Positions 29,456 through 40,331 of a stretch of DNA of 64,000 nucleotides are shown one piece after another. Position 1 is the stretch's first letter. Each line of letters begins with the position of its first letter. The stretch spans positions 248,001-312,000 of the forward strand of contig NZ_JACIDV010000002.1 in NCBI RefSeq assembly GCF_014196515.1, in the 5' to 3' direction. Both the position numbers and the translations under genes were made by a program. The notes below the pieces were generated by a model. The model was not told where the DNA came from and made no database searches. It saw only the letters and a list, made by a program, of their open reading frames with translations. The stretch comes from Rhizobium skierniewicense. GTDB taxonomy: Bacteria > Pseudomonadota > Alphaproteobacteria > Rhizobiales > Rhizobiaceae.

Positions 29456-30436
29456 ATGACCGTGTTTCATCGCAATGAAAAGAAGGAACTGCTGCCCGAA
29501 AACCTGAAGGGCGGCGTTATCGCCATTGGCAATTTCGATGGCGTGCATCGCGGTCACCGTGCCGTGCTGGACCGTGCGCTGGAGCTTGCCGCGTCGCGTG
29601 ATCTTCCCGCTTTGGCGTTGACGTTCGAACCGCATCCACGCACCGTCTTTCGTCCGGAAACGCCTGTTTTCCGGCTGACGCCCGCTTCCGTCAAGGCGCG
29701 GGTTCTGGAAGTCGAGGGCTTTCATTCTGTGATCGAATACCCCTTCGACCGGGATTTTTCGCAGCGATCGGCGGAGGATTTCGTCAAATCCATTCTGGTG
29801 GACTGGCTGGGTGCCAGCGCAGTTGTCACCGGCGTGGATTTCCACTTTGGCAAGGGACGCGAAGGTGGCCCGGCCTATCTGATGGCCGCGGGCAAGAAAC
29901 ACGGTTTCGATGTCGTTCTGATCGATTCGTTCCGCGATGAAGGTGCCGAAATCGTTTCCTCAAGCCGTATCCGAGAATTGCTGGCGCAAGGGGATGTCGT
30001 CGGTGCCGCCGGTCTCCTGGGTTATCGCTACACGGTCGAAGCCGAAGTGATCGGCGGGCAGAAACTCGGTCGCACGCTCGGCTACCCCACCGCCAACATG
30101 GCGTTGCCGCCGGAAACGGAATTGAAGCCCGGCATTTATGCCGTGCGTTTTCGACGGGCGGATGGCTCGCTTCACGATGGCGTTGCCAGTTTCGGCTATC
30201 GCCCGACCGTAACGGATGATGGTGCTGCCCTTCTCGAAACCTTCATCTTCGATTTTTCCGGCGATCTCTATGGGGAAATCTGCTCCGTTTCTTTCTTCGG
30301 TCACCTGCGCGACGAGCTGAAATTCGATGGCCTTGAGACGCTGGTGGCGCAGATCAAACAGGATGAGGACGAGGCGAGGGCGCTCCTGTCAGGTGTCAAA
30401 CCTCTGGGCAAACTGGATGCACGAATTGCTTTTTGA
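29456..30436 (+). CDS. ribF: Bifunctional riboflavin kinase / FAD synthetase
   Basis: Makes FMN from riboflavin and then FAD, in the cytosol. The 326-residue protein has an N-terminal adenylyltransferase (AIGNFDGVHRGHRAVLDRAL, with the HxGH-type motif, and SSSRIRELLAQGDV). The C-terminal kinase has GRTLGYPTANM and PGIYAVRF. ATG at 29456 is preferred over the TTG two codons earlier. Probably in one transcript with the preceding HAD gene; ileS follows after a 314-base gap. Confidence 0.96.
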   Translation: MTVFHRNEKKELLPENLKGGVIAIGNFDGVHRGHRAVLDRALELAASRDLPALALTFEPHPRTVFRPETPVFRLTPASVKARVLEVEGFHSVIEYPFDRDFSQRSAEDFVKSILVDWLGASAVVTGVDFHFGKGREGGPAYLMAAGKKHGFDVVLIDSFRDEGAEIVSSSRIRELLAQGDVVGAAGLLGYRYTVEAEVIGGQKLGRTLGYPTANMALPPETELKPGIYAVRFRRADGSLHDGVASFGYRPTVTDDGAALLETFIFDFSGDLYGEICSVSFFGHLRDELKFDGLETLVAQIKQDEDEARALLSGVKPLGKLDARIAF

Positions 30437-30750
30437 AAGCATGGGCGTTTGTGTGACATCTATTCTCTTTTCAAACGCAGCAAAAACACATAAACAGTCG
30501 CCCATGTACCAATTTCGGCTGACGTTCATTTCCCGAATTATTGGCCCGGCCTTTTGCGCGCAGTAAGCAGCCGAAAGGTCCGGGTTTTCGGCGCTTGCTC
30601 AAGCATTTTCAGCAAAAGTGCGCAGCGGTTTTGCGTACGGACAATGCGATATAGATACACTGAGCGCCCTCCGCTTTAGCCCTCTTGCACTCAAGACGGC
30701 GCAACTTTTCAGCTTTGTTGAACAGATATGCGCCGCATAACGGTATGATC
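30437..30750. other. Gap between ribF and ileS
   Basis: No credible gene here. It must contain the ileS promoter. The one structured item I see is a nested inverted repeat at 30603-30647, described separately. I see no convincing -35/-10 pair. Confidence 0.7.
30603..30647. repeat. Probable rhizobial palindromic intergenic element
   Basis: Outer arms GCATT/AATGC enclose inner arms GCAAAA/TTTTGC around a G+C-rich core. The wording (AAAAGTGCGCAGCGGTTTTGCG, of which the core is AGTGCGCAGCGGTTTT) resembles a short repeat that I remember being scattered between genes in Agrobacterium/Rhizobium chromosomes. I see only this one copy in the window. Confidence 0.5.
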
Positions 30751-33732
30751 ATGAACGACACCGCAGAGACCATCGACTATTCCAAAACGCTGTACCTGCC
30801 GCAGACGGATTTTCCGATGCGCGCCGGTCTGCCGCAGAAAGAGCCTGAAACGGTTGCCCGTTGGCAGCAGATGGGTCTTTACAAGCGCTTGCGCGCTTCC
30901 GCCGCCGGTCGCGAAAAATTCGTGCTGCATGACGGCCCTCCCTATGCTAACGGCAACATCCACATCGGCCACGCGCTGAACAAGATCCTCAAGGATGTCA
31001 TCACCCGCTCGTTCCAGATGCGCGGCTTCGACGCCAATTACGTTCCCGGCTGGGATTGCCATGGTCTTCCCATCGAGTGGAAGATCGAGGAAGCTTACCG
31101 CGCCAAGGGCAAGAACAAGGACGAGGTTCCGATCAACGAATTCCGCAAGGAATGCCGTGAGTTCGCGGCTGGCTGGATCGAAAAACAGTCAGCCGAGTTC
31201 AAGCGCCTCGGCATCGAAGGCGATTTCGACCAGCCTTACACGACCATGAACTTCCACGCGGAAGCCCGTATCGCTGGCGAGCTGCTGAAGATCGCCAAGA
31301 GCGGCCAGCTTTATCGCGGATCGAAGCCGGTCATGTGGTCGGTGGTCGAGCGTACGGCTTTGGCCGAGGCTGAGGTCGAGTATGCGGATGTCGAGAGCGA
31401 CATGATCTGGGTGAAGTTCCCGATCCGCTTTGCTCCGGAAGCTACTGAGGTTCAGCCTGGAAGCTCTGCATTAGAGCAATTGAATGCGAGAGCAGTCGCA
31501 CTCGGCGCACCGGTGTTTCCGGATATGGCTGGATCCTCGGTCGTCATCTGGACTACAACCCCCTGGACGATCCCCGGCAACCGCGCCATCTCCTTCTCCT
31601 CGCGCTTCCCTTACGGCTTGTTCGAAGTCGAAACGGCTGAGAACGACTTTGGCCCACAGCCCGGCGAAAAGCTGATCTTTGCGACGAAGCTGGCCGACGA
31701 AGCGGCGAAGAAAGCGAAGCTGACATTCAAGCTGGTTCGTCCTGTCACAGCGGAAGAACTGGGCGCGATCACCTGCGCCCATCCTCTGGCTCATCTTGGC
31801 TACGACTTCGACGTCCCACTCCTAGATGGCGATCACGTCACCGATGACGCAGGCACCGGCTTCGTCCACACCGCACCAAGTCATGGTCGCGAAGACTTTG
31901 ATGCGTGGACTTCAAAGGCTCGCGAGATCGAAGCGCGTGGCATCTCGTCGAAGATCCCGTTCCCGGTTGGCGATGACGGTTTCTATACCGAAGACGCGCC
32001 CGGTTTCGGCCCTTCGGCTGAAGGTGGCGCTGCCCGCGTCATGGATGATAACGGCAAGAAGGGCGATGCAAACGAGCGCGTCATCAAGGCGTTGATCGGC
32101 GCCAACAATCTGTTTGCCCGGGGCCGTCTGAAGCACAGCTATCCCCATAGCTGGCGCTCCAAGAAGCCGGTGATCTTCCGCAACACGCCACAGTGGTTTG
32201 TCTATATGGACAAGGAACTGGGCGATGGCACCACGCTGCGCTCGCGTTCGCTCTCTGCCATCGATGACACCCGTTTCGTGCCCGCTGCCGGACAGAACCG
32301 TCTACGTGCCATGATCGAGAATCGCCCGGACTGGGTGCTCTCGCGCCAGCGCGCCTGGGGCGTGCCGATTGCTGTCTTTGCCGATGAAAAGGGCGAAGTG
32401 CTTGTTGATGAGGACGTCAATGCCCGCATCCTTGAAGCCTTTGAGGCTGAAGGTGCCGATGCGTGGTTTGCCGAAGGTGCGCGTGAGCGGTTCCTCGGGA
32501 CACGTGCCGGTGAGCCGTGGGTGCAGGTGCGGGATATCCTCGACGTCTGGTTCGACAGCGGTTGCACACACACGTTTACGCTGGAAGACCGTCCTGACCT
32601 GAAATGGCCAGCCGATGTCTATCTGGAAGGCTCCGACCAGCATCGCGGCTGGTTCCACTCGTCGCTGCTGGAAAGCTGCGCGACGCGGGGCCGTGCGCCT
32701 TACAACGCCGTCGTTACCCATGGTTTCACCATGGATGAGCAGGGCCGCAAGCAGTCCAAGTCGCTTGGCAACGTGGTTGCTCCGCAGGACGTGATGAAGG
32801 AATCCGGCGCCGATATTCTGCGCCTCTGGGTCATGACCACAGATTACTGGGAAGACCAGCGTCTGGGGAAAGCCATCATCCAGACCAACATCGATGCTTA
32901 CCGCAAGCTGCGCAACACGGTGCGCTGGATGCTGGGAACGCTGGCGCATGACACCGGTGAAGAGATCGCCTATGCCGATCTGCCGGAGCTGGAACAGCTC
33001 ATGCTGCACCGTCTGGCTGAGCTGGATCAGGTTGTGCGCGAGGGTTACGACGCCTTCGACTTCAAGAAGATCACCCGCGCGCTGATCGATTTCGCCAATG
33101 TCGAGCTGTCGGCCTTCTACTTCGATATCCGCAAGGATGCGCTCTATTGCGATGCCCCGTCTTCGCTAAGGCGCCGCGCATCGCTGTCGGTCATCGCAAA
33201 GCTGTTCGATTGCCTCGTCACATGGCTCGCACCCATGCTGCCGTTCACGACGGAAGAAGCGTGGCTTTCGCGTTACCCTGATGCGGAGTCCGTGCATCTC
33301 GTCCAGTTCCCGGAGGTTCCTGCGGAATGGAAAAACGAGGCGCTGGACGCCAAGTGGGATAAAATCCGCAAGGTGCGCACGGTGGTGACCGGCGCTCTGG
33401 AAGTCGAGCGCCGGGAAAAGCGCATCGGCTCCTCTCTGGAAGCGGCTCCCGTGGTTCATGTTGCGGATGCTGAACTGCTGGCTGCGCTGGAAGGTCAGGA
33501 TTTTGCGGAGATCTGCATCACCTCGGCCATTTCGGTGGTCTCGGGCGAAGGTCCGGCAGATGCGTTCCGTCTGGGTGATGTGCAGAAGGTGTCGGTCGAG
33601 CAGAAGCTGGCGGAAGGGCGCAAATGTGCCCGTTCCTGGCGTATCACCACCGATGTCGGCTCCGATCCGGCCTTCCCGGACGTCTCGGCGCGCGATGCTG
33701 CGGCACTCCACGAATTGGGTATCGCTGCTTAA
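30751..33732 (+). CDS. ileS: Isoleucyl-tRNA synthetase
   Basis: Class I synthetase charging tRNA-Ile, 993 residues. HIGH motif as [13 protein letters not shown]; editing domain between about residues 200 and 430 with [16 protein letters not shown] and [18 protein letters not shown]; Rossmann core with WFVYMDK and [10 protein letters not shown]. The KMSKS loop reads [10 protein letters not shown], with Gln for the usual Met. The C-terminal anticodon domain is complete, ending at an alphaproteobacterial-type tail without the bacterial zinc motif. Starts ATG at 30751 or 30745; the frame upstream is open from a TTG but not family-like. Confidence 0.95.
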   Translation: MNDTAETIDYSKTLYLPQTDFPMRAGLPQKEPETVARWQQMGLYKRLRASAAGREKFVLHDGPPYANGNIHIGHALNKILKDVITRSFQMRGFDANYVPGWDCHGLPIEWKIEEAYRAKGKNKDEVPINEFRKECREFAAGWIEKQSAEFKRLGIEGDFDQPYTTMNFHAEARIAGELLKIAKSGQLYRGSKPVMWSVVERTALAEAEVEYADVESDMIWVKFPIRFAPEATEVQPGSSALEQLNARAVALGAPVFPDMAGSSVVIWTTTPWTIPGNRAISFSSRFPYGLFEVETAENDFGPQPGEKLIFATKLADEAAKKAKLTFKLVRPVTAEELGAITCAHPLAHLGYDFDVPLLDGDHVTDDAGTGFVHTAPSHGREDFDAWTSKAREIEARGISSKIPFPVGDDGFYTEDAPGFGPSAEGGAARVMDDNGKKGDANERVIKALIGANNLFARGRLKHSYPHSWRSKKPVIFRNTPQWFVYMDKELGDGTTLRSRSLSAIDDTRFVPAAGQNRLRAMIENRPDWVLSRQRAWGVPIAVFADEKGEVLVDEDVNARILEAFEAEGADAWFAEGARERFLGTRAGEPWVQVRDILDVWFDSGCTHTFTLEDRPDLKWPADVYLEGSDQHRGWFHSSLLESCATRGRAPYNAVVTHGFTMDEQGRKQSKSLGNVVAPQDVMKESGADILRLWVMTTDYWEDQRLGKAIIQTNIDAYRKLRNTVRWMLGTLAHDTGEEIAYADLPELEQLMLHRLAELDQVVREGYDAFDFKKITRALIDFANVELSAFYFDIRKDALYCDAPSSLRRRASLSVIAKLFDCLVTWLAPMLPFTTEEAWLSRYPDAESVHLVQFPEVPAEWKNEALDAKWDKIRKVRTVVTGALEVERREKRIGSSLEAAPVVHVADAELLAALEGQDFAEICITSAISVVSGEGPADAFRLGDVQKVSVEQKLAEGRKCARSWRITTDVGSDPAFPDVSARDAAALHELGIAA

Positions 33733-33953
33733 GAAAAGTACCGGGTGAATTGCACTTTAGGCGTTCATCCGGTAAACCTGCCTGAAATTGGCCGGATTTT
33801 AGCATCAATGCAAGCTACCGGTCGCGGGACGGTGACAGCATCAGGGCGGAAATCGGCATCGATTTTCGGAATGCATGATGCGTTGAATTAATATAAAGAG
33901 CGCTCTGTGAGCGTCCATATGGGCGCAAGGCGCTTTGGGGCGGAAGGGTTTCC

Positions 33954-34586
33954 ATGAGCATGACGCAGAGATTTCGCATCTACGGCACGATTTTTGGTGC
34001 GGTTTCCGCTAGCCTTGCGCTCAGCGCCTGCACGAGCCCGACATACGGAACGGGTAAAACCTCTGCCGAACAGCTGGTGGACGATCTGGGCAATGCAACG
34101 TCCATTACCGGCGATCAGAGCAAGCGGAGCCTGAAATACAATCCGCGTCCCGGTCTCGTCGTTCCCGCCCAGGCGCGTGCTGGTCAGCTGGCCCAGCCAC
34201 AACAGAGCCTTGCCAACCGCGAGACGAACCCGCAATGGCCTGAGACACCGGAAGAAGCCCGCGAGCGCCTGCGCAAGGAAGCGGATGAAAACCGCGATAA
34301 CCCGAATTACCGCTCGCCATTGCTCGCAGGCAACGGCACCAACGGCCAGATGACTGAAAGCCAGAAGTGGGAAGCCTTCCGCAAGGCCAAGGCCGACGCG
34401 CAGGGTGGCACGATTGTCAACAACAACCAGCGCAAGTTCCTCACCGATCCGCCGGTAGAATATCGCAACGTGCCCCAGGATCAGCTGGCCGATCTCGGCG
34501 AGCCGGAAGCGAAAAAAGAAAAAGAGCGCAAGAAGAACGCTGCCATGGCCGGAACCGGCAAGAGCTGGTGGAACCCGTTCCAGTAA
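33954..34586 (+). CDS. Putative lipoprotein
   Basis: A 210-residue exported protein with a lipobox: hydrophobic segment to about residue 25 then LSAC, so Cys26 would be lipid-modified. The mature part is hydrophilic, with charged helical stretches (ETPEEARERLRKEADE, ESQKWEAFRKAKADAQ) and a Lys/Glu-rich end (EAKKEKERKKNAAMAG). I do not recognise a catalytic domain. It stands alone between ileS and the convergent tadA. Start 33954 or the ATG two codons later. Confidence 0.78.
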   Translation: MSMTQRFRIYGTIFGAVSASLALSACTSPTYGTGKTSAEQLVDDLGNATSITGDQSKRSLKYNPRPGLVVPAQARAGQLAQPQQSLANRETNPQWPETPEEARERLRKEADENRDNPNYRSPLLAGNGTNGQMTESQKWEAFRKAKADAQGGTIVNNNQRKFLTDPPVEYRNVPQDQLADLGEPEAKKEKERKKNAAMAGTGKSWWNPFQ

Positions 34587-34764
34587 AAAAAGGGATGGGC
34601 GGCAACGATTATTGATCGCCGAACGCCAACGGCTTCCAGAAAAGCGGATTGCGACCTCCGTCATCCTCGGGCGTGACCCAACCATCTAACGAACCATGAC
34701 ATCCAACGTGGATAGATCCTCGGCTCAGGCCCGAGGGCGATGCCGAAGTTGAGGAGACCACGTC

Positions 34765-35220
34765 TTACTCCCCGCGCTTCCCCTGAAAAAACGCACGCAA
34801 AATCTCCGCACTCTCCACTTCCGCCATCCCCGAATATACCTCTGGCGCATGGTGGCATGTCTGCTGGTTGAAGAAGCGCACACCGCTCTCCACCGCGCCG
34901 CCCTTGGCATCGTTTGCCCCGTAATACAGTCGGCGGATGCGGGCAAAGGATATGGCGGCCGCACACATCGTGCAGGGCTCAAGCGTGACGTAAAGGTCTG
35001 CTCCGGCAAGCCGTTCCTGCCCCAGTTCTTCACACGCCATGCGAATGACAGCGATTTCGGCATGGGCGGTCACGTCGTTGAGTTCGCGTGTCCGGTTGCC
35101 TGAACGCGCAATCACGCGGCCGTCCAGTACCAGCACTGCACCGATCGGCACCTCGTTTCTAAGGGCCGCAGCCTGCGCTTCTACCAGCGCAAGGTCCATG
35201 AAATGCGTCGTTTCCGCCAT
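34765..35220 (-). CDS. tadA: tRNA-specific adenosine deaminase
   Basis: Converts A34 to inosine in the wobble position of tRNA-Arg. A 151-residue cytidine/deoxycytidylate-deaminase fold: [14 protein letters not shown] holds the zinc His and catalytic Glu (HAE), [16 protein letters not shown] holds the two zinc cysteines (PCxxC), and [18 protein letters not shown] is TadA-type. It is divergent from the pseudouridine synthase gene, which begins 72 bases away. Secure. Confidence 0.96.
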   Translation of the reverse strand: MAETTHFMDLALVEAQAAALRNEVPIGAVLVLDGRVIARSGNRTRELNDVTAHAEIAVIRMACEELGQERLAGADLYVTLEPCTMCAAAISFARIRRLYYGANDAKGGAVESGVRFFNQQTCHHAPEVYSGMAEVESAEILRAFFQGKRGE

Positions 35221-35292
35221 TGTTGTTGCAATTTCCTCTTAACCAGTGCCGCGCGACCTGATAGGACACGGCAAACAACAGGCAAACAACAA

Positions 35293-37236
35293 ATGACATT
35301 CAAAGACAAGCCGAAGCGTGGCAGCGGCAAACCATTCGACCGCGACAGAAAGCCGACATCGTCGGCAAAGCCTGACGCGGCGCGCGAAAAGAAGCCATTT
35401 GTCGCAAAGACCGAGACCGTGGCGACGGAAACGGCGGCGACGAAACCCGAGCGCATCTCCAAGATCATGGCGCGTGCAGGCGTGGCCTCGCGCCGCGATG
35501 TCGAGCGGATGATTATGGAAGGCCGCGTTTCGCTGAATGGCGTCAAGCTTGAAAGCCCTGCGGTCAACGCCACTCTCGATGACAAGATCGAAGTCGATGG
35601 CGAACCGATCCGTGGCGCCGAACGGACGCGACTTTGGCTCTATCACAAGCCATCCGGCCTTGTGACGACCAACTCCGACCCCGAGGGGCGCCCGACCGTC
35701 TTCGATAATCTGCCCAAAGAGCTTCCCCGCGTTCTGTCCATCGGGCGTCTGGATATCAACACCGAAGGCCTGTTGCTGCTGACCAATGACGGCGGCCTGT
35801 CACGCGTTCTGGAATTGCCGACCACCGGCTGGCTGCGCCGTTACCGCGTTCGCGCCTATGGTGAAGTCGATCAGGCCGCGCTCGATAAGCTGAAGGACGG
35901 CATTGCCGTCGATGGTGTTCTCTACGGAGCCATCGAAGCGACGCTCGACCGCACGCAGGGCCACAACGTCTGGATCACCATGGGTATTCGCGAGGGCAAG
36001 AACCGCGAGATCAAGAACGTGCTGGGCGCGATCGGGCTTGAGGTTAACCGTCTGATCCGCATTTCGTATGGTCCCTTTCAGCTGGGTGATCTGCCGGAAG
36101 GCCAGGTGGTGGAAGTGCGTGGACGCATGCTGCGCGACCAGTTGGGCCCACGCCTCATTGAAGCCGCCGGGGCCAATTTTGATGCGCCGATTTATGATGC
36201 CGTTGCCGAAGACGATGACGTCCCCGTCCAGCGTCCCGTAAAATCCGAATGGACCAAGCGCGGCGATGCGGAGCAAAATCCGCGCGGCGGCAATTTCGCT
36301 GAAAAGCGAGACAATCCTCGCGACCGCGCGCAGGGCAAGCCGGATGCCAAGCGTCCTGGCAAGCCTTTTGCCAAGGGTCGTGATGACGAGCGCGATGACG
36401 ACCGTCCCAAGCGTCCGCAGATGGGAAGCAACCGCACCGCCAATGTCTGGATGGCGCCGGGTGCCAAGCCAACGCGTGACGGCAAGGAGCGCAAATCTGT
36501 GCGCGCGGAAGCCGAAAGCGTCTTCAAGCCTTCCGCCGAGGCAGATGCTCGCCGCGCTATCGTCAGACACAGAGACGTTGACGGCGAGTGGATCCGCGCA
36601 GACAAGCCCGCGCAGGACGAAAGCCGTGGTCGTGGCAGAGGCGAGCGTGGCGAGAAATCGTTCGGTGATCGCAAACCCCGGGACACAGGCGGTCGTGGTG
36701 ATCGGCCCCGTGGCGACAGGCCCTTCAGCGCTCGTCCAGATCGTGGCGATCGGGCCCGTAGCGGTGAGCGCAGCGAACGCCCTTATGGCGACCGCAAGCC
36801 ACGCGATGGCGCAGAGCGCGGTGACCGTTCACGCGGCGAACGTTCCTTCGGGGATCGTCCCGCCCGTACGGAACGACCGTTTGGTGACCGTCCCGCCCGT
36901 AGCGAGCGTCCCTTCAGCGACCGCAAGCCGCGAGAAGAGGGCGATCGCCCCCGTGGTGAACGCCCGTTCGGCGATAAGCCGCGTGGCACGAAACCTTTTG
37001 GTGACAAGCCGCGCGAAGGCAGGCCTTCCGGCGGCAAGCCCGGTGGTTTTGGTGGCAAACCGGCTTTCGGCAAGCCACGTGGCGATCGTTCCGAAGGTGG
37101 TTTTTCGGGCAAAGGTGCCGGGAGCGGCAAAGGTCCGGATCGCAAGGGGCCTGGAAATGGTCCTGGCGGCAAAGGTCCGGGTGGAAAACCTTCTGGTGGC
37201 AAGGGAATGACGCGTAATGCGGATCGTAGGCGGTGA
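35293..37236 (+). CDS. RluB-family pseudouridine synthase with long basic tail
   Basis: Isomerises a uridine in 23S rRNA (family RluB/RluE/RluF). The 647-residue protein is more than twice the usual length. S4 RNA-binding domain at about 58-105 ([20 protein letters not shown]), catalytic domain with [17 protein letters not shown] (catalytic Asp154) and [13 protein letters not shown]. After about residue 295 comes a tail of 350 residues made of Arg/Asp/Gly/Pro/Lys repeats such as [20 protein letters not shown] and late [14 protein letters not shown] runs. The tail looks like an unstructured RNA-binding region. The next gene rsmD starts inside its end, 20 bases before the stop. Confidence 0.92.
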   Translation: MTFKDKPKRGSGKPFDRDRKPTSSAKPDAAREKKPFVAKTETVATETAATKPERISKIMARAGVASRRDVERMIMEGRVSLNGVKLESPAVNATLDDKIEVDGEPIRGAERTRLWLYHKPSGLVTTNSDPEGRPTVFDNLPKELPRVLSIGRLDINTEGLLLLTNDGGLSRVLELPTTGWLRRYRVRAYGEVDQAALDKLKDGIAVDGVLYGAIEATLDRTQGHNVWITMGIREGKNREIKNVLGAIGLEVNRLIRISYGPFQLGDLPEGQVVEVRGRMLRDQLGPRLIEAAGANFDAPIYDAVAEDDDVPVQRPVKSEWTKRGDAEQNPRGGNFAEKRDNPRDRAQGKPDAKRPGKPFAKGRDDERDDDRPKRPQMGSNRTANVWMAPGAKPTRDGKERKSVRAEAESVFKPSAEADARRAIVRHRDVDGEWIRADKPAQDESRGRGRGERGEKSFGDRKPRDTGGRGDRPRGDRPFSARPDRGDRARSGERSERPYGDRKPRDGAERGDRSRGERSFGDRPARTERPFGDRPARSERPFSDRKPREEGDRPRGERPFGDKPRGTKPFGDKPREGRPSGGKPGGFGGKPAFGKPRGDRSEGGFSGKGAGSGKGPDRKGPGNGPGGKGPGGKPSGGKGMTRNADRRR

Positions 37237-37786
37237 GTTTCGCGGCAGGTCACTCGCCGCTCCGAAATCGAATACAATCAGGCCCACGATCGACCGTACG
37301 CGAGAAAGCCTCTTCAATATCCTGAGCCACGCCTATCCGGAAAGTCTTGAGGGTACGCGCATTCTCGATGTCTTCGCGGGTACTGGCGCGGTCGGGCTTG
37401 AGGCTTTGTCACGCGGTTGCCGCGTGGCTTTGTTCGTTGAGAACGGTGTCGAGGGCAGGGGCCTGTTGTGGGAAAACATCGATGCTCTGGGGCTGCATGG
37501 TCGCGCGCGTATTTTGCGCCGCGATGCCACCAAGCTCGGCAGCGTCAATAACATCGAACCCTTCGATGTCCTGTTTGCCGACCCGCCCTATGGCTTCGGT
37601 CATGGAGAGAAATCCATGCTGGCCGCACATCTGGGCGGCTGGCTGGTACCGGGTGCGCTTGCCATTCTCGAAGAGCGAGCCGATGTGCTTGTAACGGTCG
37701 ATCCGGCCTTCAAGCTACTGGAAAGCCGCACCTTCGGGGATTCTGTCATGCACTTTTATCGCTACGAGCCTGAAGCGTCTGTTTGA
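37217..37786 (+). CDS. rsmD: 16S rRNA (guanine(966)-N(2))-methyltransferase
   Basis: Methylates G966 of 16S rRNA in the 30S subunit. The 189-residue protein starts [16 protein letters not shown], then [17 protein letters not shown] and [19 protein letters not shown] (S-adenosylmethionine site) and [13 protein letters not shown] (catalytic DPPY). It overlaps the preceding pseudouridine synthase by 20 bases, linking two rRNA-modification enzymes in one transcript. Confidence 0.95.
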   Translation: MRIVGGEFRGRSLAAPKSNTIRPTIDRTRESLFNILSHAYPESLEGTRILDVFAGTGAVGLEALSRGCRVALFVENGVEGRGLLWENIDALGLHGRARILRRDATKLGSVNNIEPFDVLFADPPYGFGHGEKSMLAAHLGGWLVPGALAILEERADVLVTVDPAFKLLESRTFGDSVMHFYRYEPEASV

Positions 37787-37881
37787 CCGCAATGACGCGC
37801 GACCTTGAGCGCGCGTCACTCTCCTGTCGTCTTTGTGTCATAGAGCGGGACAGCACATGACACGAAGGAGAGGCCGCACCC

Positions 37882-38811
37882 GTGGCTGATAAGAAAAAGA
37901 AGCTCTCTGGCAAGAAACGCAAGCGCAAAGACGCAGCGATAGACAATCTTGTACCAGAGGTGCGTGATCCGACATTCGCGTTGGCCCTGGGGGGCGGTGG
38001 CGCACGCGGCATCTGCCACATCAATATCGTCGAAGCGCTGGATGAGCTCGGCATTCGCCCGACGGCCATCGCCGGCTCGTCCATCGGCTCCATTATAGGT
38101 GCCGGCATGGCCGCCGGCATGAGCGGCCGCGATATCCGGGACTATACTCTGCAATTGATGGGCAGAAAGGGCAGCGTTGCCAACAAGCTCTGGAGCCTGG
38201 GAGCTGCCTCGATGCGCCACGCCGTATCCGGCTTTCGTCTGGGGCAGTTCAATCTTGAGCTTGTTCTCGATGCTCTTCTGCCATCGGCCATGCCAAAGAC
38301 CTTCGAAGGACTGAAAATCCCGTTAAAAGTGACAGCGACGGATTATTATGCGCAATCGGAGGTCATCGTCGAAAGCGGCGATCTGCGTCAGGCGCTGGCA
38401 GCCTCCTCCGCCATTCCTGCCCTGTTCATGCCAATCCGCATGAATGATCGCATCATGATCGATGGCGGTATCTTCAATCCCGTCCCCTATGACCATCTGC
38501 TGGATAAGGCGGATATCGTGATCGCGGTGGATGTTGTCGGTGGTCCCGAGGGCGACGGCACGACGATGCCCAGCCGCTTCGAGAGCCTGTTCGGCGCCAG
38601 CCAGTTGATGATGCAATCGGTAATCTCGCTGAAGCTGCGCATGCATCCGCCGCATATTTTTCTGCGCCCGCCGGTCAATCGTTTCAAGGTTCTGGACTTC
38701 CGCAAGGCGCAGGAGGTCTTGGCGGAATCTGAGATAACGAAGGACGATCTCAAGCGGCAGATCGAGCGCCAGGTCGAGCTTTATCACCGTGGCCACGGCG
38801 TGGAGGTATAA
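37882..38811 (+). CDS. Patatin-like phospholipase family protein
   Basis: A 309-residue patatin-type acyl hydrolase of the RssA-like group. Oxyanion hole GGGGARG at 37-43, nucleophile Ser67 in GSSIG, and the dyad Asp194 in IDGG. The N-terminus is strongly lysine-rich (ADKKKKLSGKKRKRKD), unusual for the family, and it lacks a signal peptide, so cytosolic. Starts GTG at 37882, preceded by GAAGGAGAGG, a good ribosome site. The lipid substrate is unknown. Confidence 0.9.
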   Translation: MADKKKKLSGKKRKRKDAAIDNLVPEVRDPTFALALGGGGARGICHINIVEALDELGIRPTAIAGSSIGSIIGAGMAAGMSGRDIRDYTLQLMGRKGSVANKLWSLGAASMRHAVSGFRLGQFNLELVLDALLPSAMPKTFEGLKIPLKVTATDYYAQSEVIVESGDLRQALAASSAIPALFMPIRMNDRIMIDGGIFNPVPYDHLLDKADIVIAVDVVGGPEGDGTTMPSRFESLFGASQLMMQSVISLKLRMHPPHIFLRPPVNRFKVLDFRKAQEVLAESEITKDDLKRQIERQVELYHRGHGVEV

Positions 38812-38901
38812 GCATTTCGCTCAATTACCGGTGAAATGCCGCTTTGGCCTTGATGCGGCAGGTGCACCGCAATAAATGAAGGTCAACGAAAGGCCCATCT
38901 T

Positions 38902-40248
38902 ATGTCCTCAGATATCGATTCCTCCAAGCTACTCGATCGTGCCAGCCAACTGGTCGATATGGCCCGGCGCGCTGGAGCCGATGAGGCGGATGCCGTCATC
39001 GTGCGGTCCCGTTCGCAATCCGTCGGCGTGCGGCTTGGCAAGGTTGAGAGCACCGAGTCCGCCGAAAGCGATGATTTCTCCCTGCGTGTCTTCGTCGGCA
39101 AGCGGGTGGCCAGCGTGTCGGCAAATCCCGGCTTCGACCTGAAGACATTGGCTGAACGTGCGGTTGCCATGGCCAAGGTTTCACCGGAAGACCCCTACGC
39201 CTGCCTCGCCGACAGCAATCGGCTCGCAAATTCCTACGACGACCTGCAATTGTTCGATCCGACCGAGATTTCTGCTGACGAGCTGCGCGAAGCAGCGTTG
39301 GCGGCAGAAGAGGCGGCGTTGGCTGTTCAAGGCGTCAGCAATTCCTCGGGCGCGGGTGCGTCCAGTGGCATGGGCGGTCTGGTGCTGGTGACGTCCCATG
39401 GTTTTTCTGGCAGCTATCTGGGCAGCCGGTTCGGCCGCTCCGTCAGCGTCATCGCCGGTGAAGGCACCAGGATGGAGCGTGACTACGAATATGACAGCCG
39501 TCTCTATTTTGCCGATCTCGACAAGCCCGAAGATATCGGTCGTCGTGCCGGTGAAAAAGCCGTCAAGCGCATCAACCCACGTCAGGTCGATACCGGAAGC
39601 AATATCACGGTCGTGTTCGATCCACGGATCGCTCGCGGCTTCGTCGGCGGCATTGCGGGCGCTATCAACGGTGCTTCCGTTGCCCGCAAGACCAGCTTCC
39701 TGCGTGACAAGATGGGCCAGCAGGTGCTGAAGAAGGGACTGTCGATTACGGATGATCCACAGATCGTCCGCGGCCCGTCATCACGCCCTTTCGATGGTGA
39801 GGGCGTTCGTGGCGAGAAGCTTGTGATGATCGAGGACGGCGTCCTGAAGCATTGGTTCCTGTCAACATCGACCGCCCGAGAAATTGGACTTGAAACCAAT
39901 GGCCGTGGTGTGCGTGGGGGAACATCCGTATCTCCGGCCTCTACCAATCTGGCGCTGGAACCGGGCGATATCTCGCCACAGGATCTGATCGCCCAGGTCG
40001 GCACCGGCTTTTACGTCACGGAGTTGATCGGCCATGGCGCAAATCTGCTGACAGGGGAGTATAGCTGCGGCGCAAGCGGTTTCTGGATCGAAAATGGCGA
40101 AAAAGCCTTTCCGGTTTCGGAAGTGACCATCGCCTCCAATCTCAGGGATATGTTTATGCGCGTCACACCTGCAAACGACATAGACCGCAAATACGGCGTG
40201 GCAGCCCCGACGATTGCTATAGAAGGCATGACCATAGCGGGACGCTGA
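38902..40248 (+). CDS. pmbA: TldE/PmbA family metallopeptidase partner
   Basis: A 448-residue protein of the TldD/TldE pair that cleaves unstructured peptides (microcin maturation, antitoxin degradation). TldE lacks the HEXXXH zinc site of TldD and works as its partner. Conserved portions include VRSRSQSVGVRLGKVESTES, the GYEYDSRLYF-like DYEYDSRLYF, IDRKYGVAAPTIAIEGMTIAG at the end, and FYVTELIGHGANLLTGEYS. tldD is not in the window. An inositol-phosphatase-like gene follows 35 bases downstream. Confidence 0.9.
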   Translation: MSSDIDSSKLLDRASQLVDMARRAGADEADAVIVRSRSQSVGVRLGKVESTESAESDDFSLRVFVGKRVASVSANPGFDLKTLAERAVAMAKVSPEDPYACLADSNRLANSYDDLQLFDPTEISADELREAALAAEEAALAVQGVSNSSGAGASSGMGGLVLVTSHGFSGSYLGSRFGRSVSVIAGEGTRMERDYEYDSRLYFADLDKPEDIGRRAGEKAVKRINPRQVDTGSNITVVFDPRIARGFVGGIAGAINGASVARKTSFLRDKMGQQVLKKGLSITDDPQIVRGPSSRPFDGEGVRGEKLVMIEDGVLKHWFLSTSTAREIGLETNGRGVRGGTSVSPASTNLALEPGDISPQDLIAQVGTGFYVTELIGHGANLLTGEYSCGASGFWIENGEKAFPVSEVTIASNLRDMFMRVTPANDIDRKYGVAAPTIAIEGMTIAGR

Positions 40249-40331
40249 TACCGTCAATCAACGGTTGCTTTGGCGCTTGCACCATGCGCATGTTCGGGGA
40301 CTGGAAACCGGCCTCAGTCGAGGCCCGCGAA

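Noticed and set aside
31441..31560. Possible foreign segment in the ileS editing domain
   Set aside because: The local G+C dip is slight and the protein segment is a plausible variable loop; not comparable with the hisS patch.
36266..37210. 314-codon frame on the plus strand in another frame of the pseudouridine synthase
   Set aside because: It exists because the tail repeats keep all frames open; no function is visible and the main frame has a good start and domains.
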